In this document: positions 23,891 through 31,079 of the stretch, in pieces
How positions within the stretch are numbered: position 1 is the first letter of the stretch
Layout: each line of letters opens with the position of its first letter
Source: an uncultured Sphingomonas sp.
GTDB lineage: Bacteria > Pseudomonadota > Alphaproteobacteria > Sphingomonadales > Sphingomonadaceae
Reading direction: 5' to 3'
Length of the DNA: 51,086 nucleotides
Assembly (NCBI RefSeq): GCF_946478955.1
Contig: NZ_CAMLDL010000013.1
Location: 1-51,086, forward strand
The notes under the pieces: model-generated
Databases searched by the model: none
Seen by the model: the letters and a program-made list of their open reading frames with translations, nothing else
What the model was told of the DNA's origin: nothing
Program-made: the position numbers and the translations under genes

Positions 23891-25470
23891 GCGATTTCGA
23901 CGTCATCATCATCGGGTCCGGCGCGGCGGGGCTGACGGCGGCGCTGTCGCTGGCCGAAACCAAGCGCGTTGCGGTGCTTGCCAAGGGCGAGCTTGGCGGC
24001 GGCGCGACCGAGTGGGCGCAGGGCGGGATTGCGGCAGTGCTGGAACCCGGCGACAGTTTCGAAAACCATGTCCGCGATACGATGATCGCGGGCGCCGGCC
24101 TCAACAATCTGAAGGTGGTCGAGCATGTCGTCAGCGGGGCGCCAGCGGCGATCAAGCGGTTGGCCGACCTCGGCGTGCCGTTCAACATCGATGACGATGG
24201 CGAAGGCTGGCACCTGACCCGCGAGGGTGGGCATAGCCACCGTCGGATCGTCCATGTCGCCGACGCCACCGGTTGGGCGGTGCAGGAAGCGCTGGAGAAG
24301 GCAGCGGTCGCCAATCCCAATATCATCGTCCTGCCCGACCATGTCGCAATCGACTTTGCAACCGGCCGCCATGCCACGGAGTTCACCACCAGCGGCGCGG
24401 TGCACGGCATCTATGCCTATAACCGCAAGACCGACGCGGTGGAGACGCTAACCGCGCGAGCGACGATCCTTGCCACCGGCGGTGCGGGCCGCACTTACCT
24501 TTATTCGACCGCACCGCGCGGAGCGACCGGGGACGGAATCGCGATGGCGTGGCGCGCGGGGTGCCGGATCAGCAACATGGAATTCATGCAGTTCCACCCG
24601 ACCTGCCTCTATAATCTGGAGGTCAAGAATTTCCTGATTACCGAGGCGGTGCGCGGCGAAGGTGGGATTCTCAAAAACCCCAAGACCGGCCACCGCTACA
24701 TGCCCGATTATGACGAGCGGGCCGAGCTTGCGCCGCGCGATATTGTGGCGCGGGCCAATGACAATGAGATCAAGCGCGACGGGCTCGATTACGTCTGGCT
24801 GGATATCAGCCACAAGCCCGCCGATTTCGTGAAGGGCCATTTCCCCAACATCTATGAAAAGCTGATTGGCCTTGGAATCGACATTACCAAGGAGCCGATC
24901 CCGGTGGTCCCCGCGCAGCATTATACCTGCGGCGGGGTGTTGGTGGATATTGACGGGCGGACCGATGCGCCGGGGCTGTATGCCGCGGGCGAGGTGACGC
25001 AGTCGGGGCTTCACGGCGCGAACCGGCTGGCTTCGAACAGCCTGCTGGAATGTTTCGTGTTCGGCGATGCGTCGGCGCGGCACATCCTGTCGCATTGGGA
25101 CGAACTGCCCAGCCCGCCCGCGATCCGACCGTGGGACGAAAGCCGGGTGGAGAACAGCGACGAGGAAGTCGTTATCCAGCAATGCTGGGGCGAAATCCGC
25201 CGCTTCATGTGGAACTTCGTCGGCATCGTCCGCACCACCAAGCGGCTGGAACGCGCCAAGCACCGCATCGACCTGCTGCGGCAGGAGGTGAATGATTATT
25301 ACAAGAATTTCCGCGTGACGACCGACCTCATCGAACTGCGCAACCTGGTCGAAGTCGCGGACCTGATCATCCGCAGCGCCCTGTCCCGGCATGAAAGCCG
25401 CGGGCTGCATTATACGCTGGATTATCCCGAGATAGCGGACGAGGCGGTGGATACGGTGTTGGTGCCGTAG
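23887..25470 (+). CDS. nadB: L-aspartate oxidase NadB
   Basis: NadB oxidises L-aspartate to iminoaspartate, the first step of NAD biosynthesis with NadA. The 527-residue FAD enzyme has the dinucleotide motif IIIGSGAAGL, the loop GGGATEWAQGGIAA, the catalytic segment GGHSHRRIVHVAD, the MEFMQFHPT motif, and GGVLVDIDGRTDAPGLYAAGE with LHGANRLASNSLLE. It starts with TTG overlapping the ABC ATPase stop. The last 49 bp are overlapped in antisense by the Imm26-like open frame, probably an artefact of insertion. nadA and nadC are not in the window. Confidence 0.95.
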   Translation: MSDFDVIIIGSGAAGLTAALSLAETKRVAVLAKGELGGGATEWAQGGIAAVLEPGDSFENHVRDTMIAGAGLNNLKVVEHVVSGAPAAIKRLADLGVPFNIDDDGEGWHLTREGGHSHRRIVHVADATGWAVQEALEKAAVANPNIIVLPDHVAIDFATGRHATEFTTSGAVHGIYAYNRKTDAVETLTARATILATGGAGRTYLYSTAPRGATGDGIAMAWRAGCRISNMEFMQFHPTCLYNLEVKNFLITEAVRGEGGILKNPKTGHRYMPDYDERAELAPRDIVARANDNEIKRDGLDYVWLDISHKPADFVKGHFPNIYEKLIGLGIDITKEPIPVVPAQHYTCGGVLVDIDGRTDAPGLYAAGEVTQSGLHGANRLASNSLLECFVFGDASARHILSHWDELPSPPAIRPWDESRVENSDEEVVIQQCWGEIRRFMWNFVGIVRTTKRLERAKHRIDLLRQEVNDYYKNFRVTTDLIELRNLVEVADLIIRSALSRHESRGLHYTLDYPEIADEAVDTVLVP

Positions 25471-26222
25471 CGAGCGTTCTTAGGTTCACAAAGGGCGTGG
25501 ACGTGTCCGAGCGGAATGCCGGGGGCATTCCGTGTTAGAGAGCGGGCGCGTTTTTGCGCTGGATTTGTGAACTTATGGATTGACCTATCTTCACCAATGT
25601 TCACGGTCGTGGAGCAGATCGCGCGCCAACTCCAACTGGAGTGCAATTTTTCAAAGAGCCGATGACTAATCGTTGCACAATCGCCTAGCTGTAGGACAGC
25701 GGAATGTCGGTCATCGATCGAACATGATGATTGACCGCCAACCAGCTTTGAGCTGAGTTTCGTATAATCAGCGCGAAGCTGCTCGAAGCGCGGGTTCCAA
25801 TCCCCAATGCCGTGCAGAGCTTTCAGCGCGTTCTCAATTCGAACGGGGGCGACGACCGTACGATACCGAAGCGCCGACTCCTCACTTGCGGTGGCCCGGC
25901 GCGACACGGTTCTATTTCGCGCCTCAATGTACGTCGCATTTCCAACGCCGACCTTAAACCACGGTTGCGGAATGTCAGCGAGATTGTCTGTGCGATTGCC
26001 GATAACAGGCCAGTCGCCATGATGGAACTTCGCGTCCAGAGTTAACGCCGCGAATTGGAGATCAGCATTAGCCGTGTCCGACGGGGAAGCGTTTCGGGAC
26101 ACAAGCTTGTCAAAGATGACGACATATAACTCGCCCTTCCAATTGCCAGCCAGCTGGCCGACTCCGTATTGTTCTCCGTCGACCGGAACCAGAAACACAT
26201 CTCCAACTTCTAACTTACTCAT
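25422..26222 (-). CDS. Imm26-like immunity protein, orphan, 3' end probably not native
   Basis: From MSKLEVGDVFLVPVDGEQYG and VGQLAGNWKGELYVVIFDKLV the first 110 residues match the Imm26 family of polymorphic-toxin immunity proteins, which have a compact beta-rich fold. The middle part (about 120-190) is not recognised. The open frame then runs through a nested palindrome (25484-25572) and into the antisense end of nadB before stopping at 25422, so the last 40 to 80 codons are probably read-through after loss of the original stop. A+T content is higher than in the neighbours. No toxin gene is adjacent, so the immunity role is by family only. Confidence 0.65.
   Translation of the reverse strand: MSKLEVGDVFLVPVDGEQYGVGQLAGNWKGELYVVIFDKLVSRNASPSDTANADLQFAALTLDAKFHHGDWPVIGNRTDNLADIPQPWFKVGVGNATYIEARNRTVSRRATASEESALRYRTVVAPVRIENALKALHGIGDWNPRFEQLRADYTKLSSKLVGGQSSCSIDDRHSAVLQLGDCATISHRLFEKLHSSWSWRAICSTTVNIGEDRSIHKFTNPAQKRARSLTRNAPGIPLGHVHALCEPKNARYGTNTVSTASSAISG
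25484..25572. repeat. Nested palindromic element downstream of nadB
   Basis: An outer 9-bp inverted repeat GTTCACAAA/TTTGTGAAC (25484-25492, 25564-25572) encloses a perfect 9-bp hairpin CGGAATGCC-GGG-GGCATTCCG (25512-25532) and a smaller GCGC...GCGC with TTTTT. The whole would fold as a branched structure on either strand. It starts 14 bp after the nadB stop. It may be a terminator, an extragenic palindromic repeat or the end of an inserted unit; the sequence alone does not decide. Confidence 0.6.
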
Positions 26223-26289
26223 AAAGTCTTCGTGCCCCAAGCACTCGATGTCCACAATAGGTCGACTGTCTAGATCCCCCATTCCCGTC

Positions 26290-26309
26290 ATTCCCGCGAA
26301 AGCGGGAAT
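26290..26309. repeat. dRS3-like palindrome, copy 1
   Basis: ATTCCCGCGAAAGCGGGAAT, a perfect match to the form ATTCCC-N8-GGGAAT known as dRS3 in Neisseria and common in other proteobacteria as a dispersed repeat. It lies just downstream of the GIY-YIG gene stop. A partial copy (CATTCCCGT) directly precedes it. Confidence 0.75.
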
Positions 26310-26319
26310 CCCGCTGCCT

Positions 26320-26613
26320 TTAGGTGTTGAGCGTATCGAACAGGTCGTACCAGTCAGGGTTGGCGTGTTCGATTAGCTCAATTTTCCATGCGCGGGACCA
26401 CTTCTTCATCGCCTTTTCGCGGGCGATGGCTTCTTCGATGGTTGGGGCTTGTTCGGCGTAAACGAGGCGGGTGAGGCCGTATCGTGCGCAGAATATGGAG
26501 CCAGTTCCGTTGCGATGCGCGTAGGTACGGGCGGCGATGTTGGTGGTGACGCCGATGTAGATGGTGCCGCGATAGCGGTCAGCCATGATGTAAACCCAGC
26601 CGCCTCGCACCAT
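26320..26613 (-). CDS. GIY-YIG nuclease family protein (YhbQ/UPF0213-like)
   Basis: A 97-residue single-domain GIY-YIG protein: GWVYIMADRYRGTIYIGVT carries the two motif strands (VYI and YIG), followed by the conserved Arg in RTYAHRNG and the helix PTIEEAIAREKAMKKWSR with its conserved Glu, then the WYDLF ending. Such short proteins may cleave DNA; most have no demonstrated role. The gene is bracketed by dRS3-like palindromes in inverted orientation (26290-26309 and 26681-26700, plus a diverged copy at 26618-26637), suggesting it spreads with or uses these repeats. Confidence 0.87.
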   Translation of the reverse strand: MVRGGWVYIMADRYRGTIYIGVTTNIAARTYAHRNGTGSIFCARYGLTRLVYAEQAPTIEEAIAREKAMKKWSRAWKIELIEHANPDWYDLFDTLNT

Positions 26614-26617
26614 GCGT

Positions 26618-26637
26618 CACCCTCGCGAAAGCGGGTG
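26618..26637. repeat. dRS3-like palindrome, diverged copy 2
   Basis: CACCCTCGCGAAAGCGGGTG shares the GCGAAAGC core with copy 1 but has compensating changes in both arms (CACCC with GGGTG in place of ATTCCC with GGGAAT). Paired changes of this kind suggest that the stem is kept. It lies five bases upstream of the GIY-YIG start codon. Confidence 0.55.
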
Positions 26638-26680
26638 TCCCGCTTCCTTCCTCGCGATTCGGCTTTTGAAGGTTAGCGGG

Positions 26681-26700
26681 ATTCCCGCTTTCGCGGGAAT
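26681..26700. repeat. dRS3-like palindrome, copy 3 (inverted)
   Basis: ATTCCCGCTTTCGCGGGAAT, the exact reverse complement of copy 1, so copies 1 and 3 form an inverted pair around the GIY-YIG gene. It sits 12 bp before the stop codon of the 59-aa HTH gene. Confidence 0.75.
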
Positions 26701-26712
26701 GACGAATTGGGG

Positions 26713-26892
26713 TTATCGGAGTTTCGAGACCTTCAGCCCATCCAGCTTCACCCGCGCCTGGATCGACTCCTCGCTTCTCGTCAGGGCTTTGCTGAGCGCT
26801 TTCAGGCTCATGCCTTTCGCCGCCAACCGGTGCAGTTTCTGGATTTCGTCGCTGGTCCAGGCTTGTTTGTGGCGGAGGAATTTTTCGGACAT
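26713..26892 (-). CDS. Small helix-turn-helix protein (59 aa), Myb/GcrA-like
   Basis: A 59-residue frame reads MSEKFLRHKQ AWTSDEIQKL and continues HRLAAKGMSLKALSKAL, TRSEESIQARVKLDGL. The order W-T-x-D/E, L-x2-L, G-x-S, L-x-R, I and GL matches the general plan of small Myb/SANT-like or GcrA-like DNA-binding domains. AGGAGA lies six bases before the ATG and overlaps the stop of the Na+/H+ antiporter gene, nine bases upstream, so it is probably made from the same transcript. I can name no closer family. Its target is unknown. Confidence 0.65.
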   Translation of the reverse strand: MSEKFLRHKQAWTSDEIQKLHRLAAKGMSLKALSKALTRSEESIQARVKLDGLKVSKLR

Positions 26893-26901
26893 TTGTGTCT
26901 C

Positions 26902-28137
26902 CTAGGCGCCGTCGGCGGCGTGGTGGTCGGCGCATTCGGCGGGTTCTGCGGCGCGGATCAGGCGTAGGCGGCGGAGCAGGCCGGGCATGGTCAGGCCCTG
27001 CACGAAAATGCTGAACGCGACGACGAGGAAGGCGGCGGCGATAATCTCCCCGCGCTCCGCAACGCTGGTCGGGATTGCGAGCGCCAAGGCCAGCGCAAGC
27101 GCGCCGCGCAGCCCCCCCCAGAACAGGATATGCTGGTACCGGCGGGGCACGGCGAGCGCCGACTTTGCGAAGGCGAGGCTGAGCGGATAGACCGCCACGG
27201 CGCGGCCGAACAGCGACAACAGCGTGGCGATAATCGCGACCGGAATGGCGGCGATCAGGGTCGGTGAGGCTTCGCCGATTCCGATCAGCAGGAACACGAA
27301 GCTGTTGGCGAGGAAGGCCGCGAAATCCCAGAAGTTGACCACCGCCTCGCGGCCCTCATCGCTGATTGAGCCCATGTTGCCGCGGTTGCCGATGAGGATA
27401 CCGGCGGCCAGCGTCGCGAGAACCCCCGACATGTGGAAATGTTCGGCCAGCAGGAAGCTGCCGTAGGCCGCGAGCATGGTCAGCGTCACCTCGACCAGCT
27501 TGTCGCGGGTGCGTCCAGCGATGAGCAAGAGCGCGCCTGCAACGAGCAGGCCGCAGACCACGCCGCCGAGCGAGATTTTGATGACGCTAAGCGCGACGCC
27601 GCCCGCGCTGGGACTAGCCCCGGCCGCCACCGCGAGCAGCACCGCAAAGCCAACCGCCGCGACGCCGTCATTGAGCAGGCTTTCGCCCTCTACCAGCAGG
27701 TGCAACCGGTGATCGACCGGGACTTCCTTGAACGTGGCGATAACCGACACCGGGTCGGTCGCGGCAATAAGCACGCCGAAGAAGGCGGCCCCAAGCCAGC
27801 TCCATCCCGCAAATTTGTGCATGCCGGCCGCGACCAGAACTGCGGCCATGATCACGCCGACGCTGGCCAGCGTCAGGATCAGCGGCATTTCGCGGCGGAA
27901 GGCTTTCCAGCGGATCAGGAGCGCCGCTTCGAAGATCAGTGGCGGGAGGAATATCTCCATGATGATGTCGGGGGTGATGTGCACGCCGTTGGCCAATGGT
28001 AGAAAGGCCACGCCAAATCCGGCGATCACTAGCCCGACGCTATACGGCATCCCGATCCGCCGCGTGATCATCGCGACCAGACAGGCCGTGAACAGAAACA
28101 GGCCGAGGAGCGGGAAATTGAGCGATTGTTCGGTCAT
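26902..28137 (-). CDS. CPA1-family Na+/H+ antiporter (NhaP-like)
   Basis: A 411-residue membrane protein with about 12 hydrophobic segments, lacking the long cytoplasmic C-terminal domain of larger homologues. The conserved ATDPVSVIATFKE segment (about residue 126), containing the Asp that binds cation, and SLLNDGVAAVGFAVLL are typical of CPA1 antiporters, which exchange Na+ or K+ for H+ in pH and salt homeostasis. Which ion is used is not clear. It begins at ATG 28137 and is followed by the small HTH gene. Confidence 0.92.
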   Translation of the reverse strand: MTEQSLNFPLLGLFLFTACLVAMITRRIGMPYSVGLVIAGFGVAFLPLANGVHITPDIIMEIFLPPLIFEAALLIRWKAFRREMPLILTLASVGVIMAAVLVAAGMHKFAGWSWLGAAFFGVLIAATDPVSVIATFKEVPVDHRLHLLVEGESLLNDGVAAVGFAVLLAVAAGASPSAGGVALSVIKISLGGVVCGLLVAGALLLIAGRTRDKLVEVTLTMLAAYGSFLLAEHFHMSGVLATLAAGILIGNRGNMGSISDEGREAVVNFWDFAAFLANSFVFLLIGIGEASPTLIAAIPVAIIATLLSLFGRAVAVYPLSLAFAKSALAVPRRYQHILFWGGLRGALALALALAIPTSVAERGEIIAAAFLVVAFSIFVQGLTMPGLLRRLRLIRAAEPAECADHHAADGA

Positions 28138-28197
28138 GAGGATGACCTAAGCCGGGAAATTGCCCGCGGGGCAAGGATAAGTGGCGACTGCCCTTTG

Positions 28198-28218
28198 CGT
28201 CATTCCCGCGGAATGACG
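28198..28218. repeat. Short palindrome related to the dRS3-like repeats
   Basis: CGTCATTCC-CGC-GGAATGACG is a perfect 9-bp inverted repeat. It looks like the outer arms of the dRS3-like repeat (GTCATTCCC...GGGAATGAC) with the inner core lost. It lies between the divergent antiporter and polA genes. Confidence 0.55.
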
Positions 28219-28289
28219 GATTTGGGGGAGCTATGCTTGAAACAGCCAACGCTGGAATCCCGCGCCCGTCCTGCTAAGGCGGTCGCTTC

Positions 28290-31079
28290 ATGTCTGACAC
28301 GCAGCCACACCTCTATCTCGTCGACGGGTCCAGCTATATTTTCCGGGCCTATCACCGGCTTCCGCCGCTGACCAACAAGCATGGCGTGCCGGCCGGTGCG
28401 GTCTATGGCTATACGGCGATGCTGTGGAAGCTGGCGGATGGGCTGCACAAGGCCGACGGGCCGACCCATATGGCGGTGATCCTGGACGCGTCGGGGCATA
28501 GCCATCGCAACGAGATTTACGACCAGTATAAGGCCAACCGACCGCCCGCGCCGGAAGATCTGGTCCCGCAATTCCCGCTGATCCGCGATGCGACGCGCGC
28601 CTTTTCCATTCCTTGCATCGAGGAAATGGGGCTGGAGGCGGACGATCTGATCGCCGGTTACACCAAAGCGGCGGTCGAACAGGGGTGGAAAGTCACCATC
28701 GTCAGCAGCGACAAGGACCTGATGCAGCTGGTCGTTGACGGCAAGGTCGACATGCTGGACACGATGAAGGACCAGCGGATCGGCGTTGCCCAGGTCGAGG
28801 AGAAGTTCGGGGTCGGACCGGAAAAGGTCGGCGACGTGCTGGCGCTTATGGGCGACAGCGTCGACAATGTGCCCGGGGTGCCGGGCGTTGGTCCGAAGAC
28901 CGCGACCCAGCTGATCCAGCAATATGGCGACCTTGACACGGTGCTGGCCAGCGTCGGCGAGATTACCAAGCCGAAGCTGAAGCAGAATTTGACCGATCAT
29001 GCCGATGCGGCGCGAATGTCCAAGGTGCTGGTGACGCTGAAAGATGACATGCCGCTGCCCGAGCCGCTGTCGGATTTCGAGCTGAAAGGGATTCCGCCTG
29101 AGCCACTGAAGGCCTTCCTGGAGGACCAAGGCTTCCATTCACTGCTGAAACGGGTTGGCGGGGCAGCGCCGGGGTCGGGTGCCGGATCGGCGGGCATGGT
29201 TGCCGCCATGACGTCATCCGTGCCGGTGGCGCCGGAACCGGAAAAGGCCGAGATCGACCGCAGCCTGTATGAAACCGTCGATAGCGAAGAGGCGCTGGAC
29301 CGCTGGATCGCCGAATGCCGCCACGTCGGGCGGTTCGCGGTCGATACGGAAACCGACCGGCTGGACAATATGCAGGCCGAGCTGGTCGGCATCAGCATCG
29401 CCACCGCGCCGAACAAGGCCTGCTATATCCCGGTGGGGCATGGCGGACATGACCTTTTAAGCGATGCACCCAAACAATTGCCCAAGGCGATGGTGATCGA
29501 GAAGATCAAACCACTGCTGGAAGATCCGGCGGTGCTGAAGATCGGCCATAATCTGAAATATGACTGGGTCGTACTGTCGCGCGAAGGGATCAACCTGTCA
29601 CCCTATGACGATACGCTGGTGATGAGCTTTGACCTGGATGCAGGGCGGTCGGGGCATGGCATGGACGAACTGGCCAAGACCTATTTCGACCACACATGCA
29701 TCGCGTTCAAGGATGTCGCCGGGACCGGGCAGAAGCAGATCAGCTTTGCGCAGGTGCCGCTGGACAAGGCGACCGAATATGCCGCCGGGGACGCCGATAT
29801 CACCCTGCGCCTGTGGCAGCGGCTGCGCCCGCGGCTGGCGAGTGAGCGGTCGACGCGGGTTTACGAGATGGTCGACCGCGATCTGGTGACGACGGTCGGC
29901 AAGATGGAGAAACGCGGGATCAAGGTCGACCGCGACTATCTGTCCAAACTATCGCAAACCTTCTCGGCCGAAATCGCCAAGCTGGAAGAGAAAATCTACG
30001 ATGCGGCCGGCGGACCCTTCACCATTGGATCGCCGGCACAGCTCGGCCAGGTGTTATTCGAGCGGATGGGCCTGAAGGGCGGGCGCAAGGGAAAGAGCGG
30101 GCAATATTCGACCGACGTCAACGAGTTGGAGCGGTTGGACGGTGAAGGCGTCGAAGTGGCGAGCCTGGTGTTGGAATGGCGGCAGCTTACCAAGCTGCGG
30201 TCGACCTATACCGATGCGCTGCAGCAGCAGATCAACCCGAAATCGGGCCGCGTCCACACCAGTTATAGCCTGTCCGGCGCGCAGACCGGGCGCCTGTCAT
30301 CGACCGAACCGAATTTGCAGAATATCCCGATCCGCACCGAGATCGGGCGCCAGATCCGCGATGCCTTTGTCGCCGAGCCAGGCCATGTGCTGATGAGCGC
30401 CGACTACAGCCAGATCGAGCTTCGGCTGGCCGCGCAAATGGCCGATGTGCCCCAGCTGAAAAAGGCATTCCGCGAAGGCGCGGACATCCACAGCCTGACC
30501 GCCGAGGAACTGTTCGGCCATGTCGATCGCGATACGCGCGGCAAGGCCAAGACGGTCAACTTCGCCATCCTTTACGGCATATCGGCCTATGGGCTGGCGG
30601 CGCGGTTGGGTGTCAGCAGGGAAGAAAGCAAGGCGATCATCGAACGCTATTTCGACCGCTTCCCCGGCATCCGCACCTACATCGACGACACGCTGAATTT
30701 TGTGCGCGACCATGGCTATACCGAGACGCTGTTCGGTCGGAAAACCTGGTTCCCCAATATTCGTTCGTCCAACCCTAATTTCCGCGCCGGGGCCGAACGG
30801 GCGGCGGTCAATGCGCCGCTGCAAGGCACATCTGCGGACCTGATCAAGCGGGCAATGAACCGGATGGATAAGGCGCTTGCCGACGACGGCTTGAGCGACG
30901 TCAAAATGCTGCTGCAGGTCCATGACGAACTGATTTTCGAGGTACCCGAAGGCAAGGAAGAGCGCGCCGCCGCCCTCGTCCGCAAGGTTATGGCCGACGC
31001 CGCCGAGCCCGCTATCACCCTGGACGTCCCGCTCGACGTAGAGGTGGGCTGGGGCGCCAACTGGGGAGCCGCGCATTGA
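28290..31079 (+). CDS. polA: DNA polymerase I
   Basis: The 929-residue enzyme fills gaps and removes RNA primers. All three domains are present: 5'-3' exonuclease (residues 1-about 290, with YLVDGSSYIFRAYH and the helix-hairpin-helix GDSVDNVPGVPGVGPKTA), 3'-5' proofreading exonuclease (about 325-520, with VDTETD at Exo I, so probably active), and the polymerase (about 530-929) with motif A (LMSADYSQIELR), motif B (RGKAKTVNFAILYGI) and motif C (QVHDELIFE). It starts at ATG 28290. Its stop overlaps the TTG start of the next gene. Confidence 0.98.
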   Translation: MSDTQPHLYLVDGSSYIFRAYHRLPPLTNKHGVPAGAVYGYTAMLWKLADGLHKADGPTHMAVILDASGHSHRNEIYDQYKANRPPAPEDLVPQFPLIRDATRAFSIPCIEEMGLEADDLIAGYTKAAVEQGWKVTIVSSDKDLMQLVVDGKVDMLDTMKDQRIGVAQVEEKFGVGPEKVGDVLALMGDSVDNVPGVPGVGPKTATQLIQQYGDLDTVLASVGEITKPKLKQNLTDHADAARMSKVLVTLKDDMPLPEPLSDFELKGIPPEPLKAFLEDQGFHSLLKRVGGAAPGSGAGSAGMVAAMTSSVPVAPEPEKAEIDRSLYETVDSEEALDRWIAECRHVGRFAVDTETDRLDNMQAELVGISIATAPNKACYIPVGHGGHDLLSDAPKQLPKAMVIEKIKPLLEDPAVLKIGHNLKYDWVVLSREGINLSPYDDTLVMSFDLDAGRSGHGMDELAKTYFDHTCIAFKDVAGTGQKQISFAQVPLDKATEYAAGDADITLRLWQRLRPRLASERSTRVYEMVDRDLVTTVGKMEKRGIKVDRDYLSKLSQTFSAEIAKLEEKIYDAAGGPFTIGSPAQLGQVLFERMGLKGGRKGKSGQYSTDVNELERLDGEGVEVASLVLEWRQLTKLRSTYTDALQQQINPKSGRVHTSYSLSGAQTGRLSSTEPNLQNIPIRTEIGRQIRDAFVAEPGHVLMSADYSQIELRLAAQMADVPQLKKAFREGADIHSLTAEELFGHVDRDTRGKAKTVNFAILYGISAYGLAARLGVSREESKAIIERYFDRFPGIRTYIDDTLNFVRDHGYTETLFGRKTWFPNIRSSNPNFRAGAERAAVNAPLQGTSADLIKRAMNRMDKALADDGLSDVKMLLQVHDELIFEVPEGKEERAAALVRKVMADAAEPAITLDVPLDVEVGWGANWGAAH

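Noticed and set aside
26290..26700. CRISPR-like array because of recurring GCGAAAGC palindromes
   Set aside because: Only three copies with irregular spacing and orientation, and a coding gene between them; no cas genes. They fit dispersed palindromic repeats.
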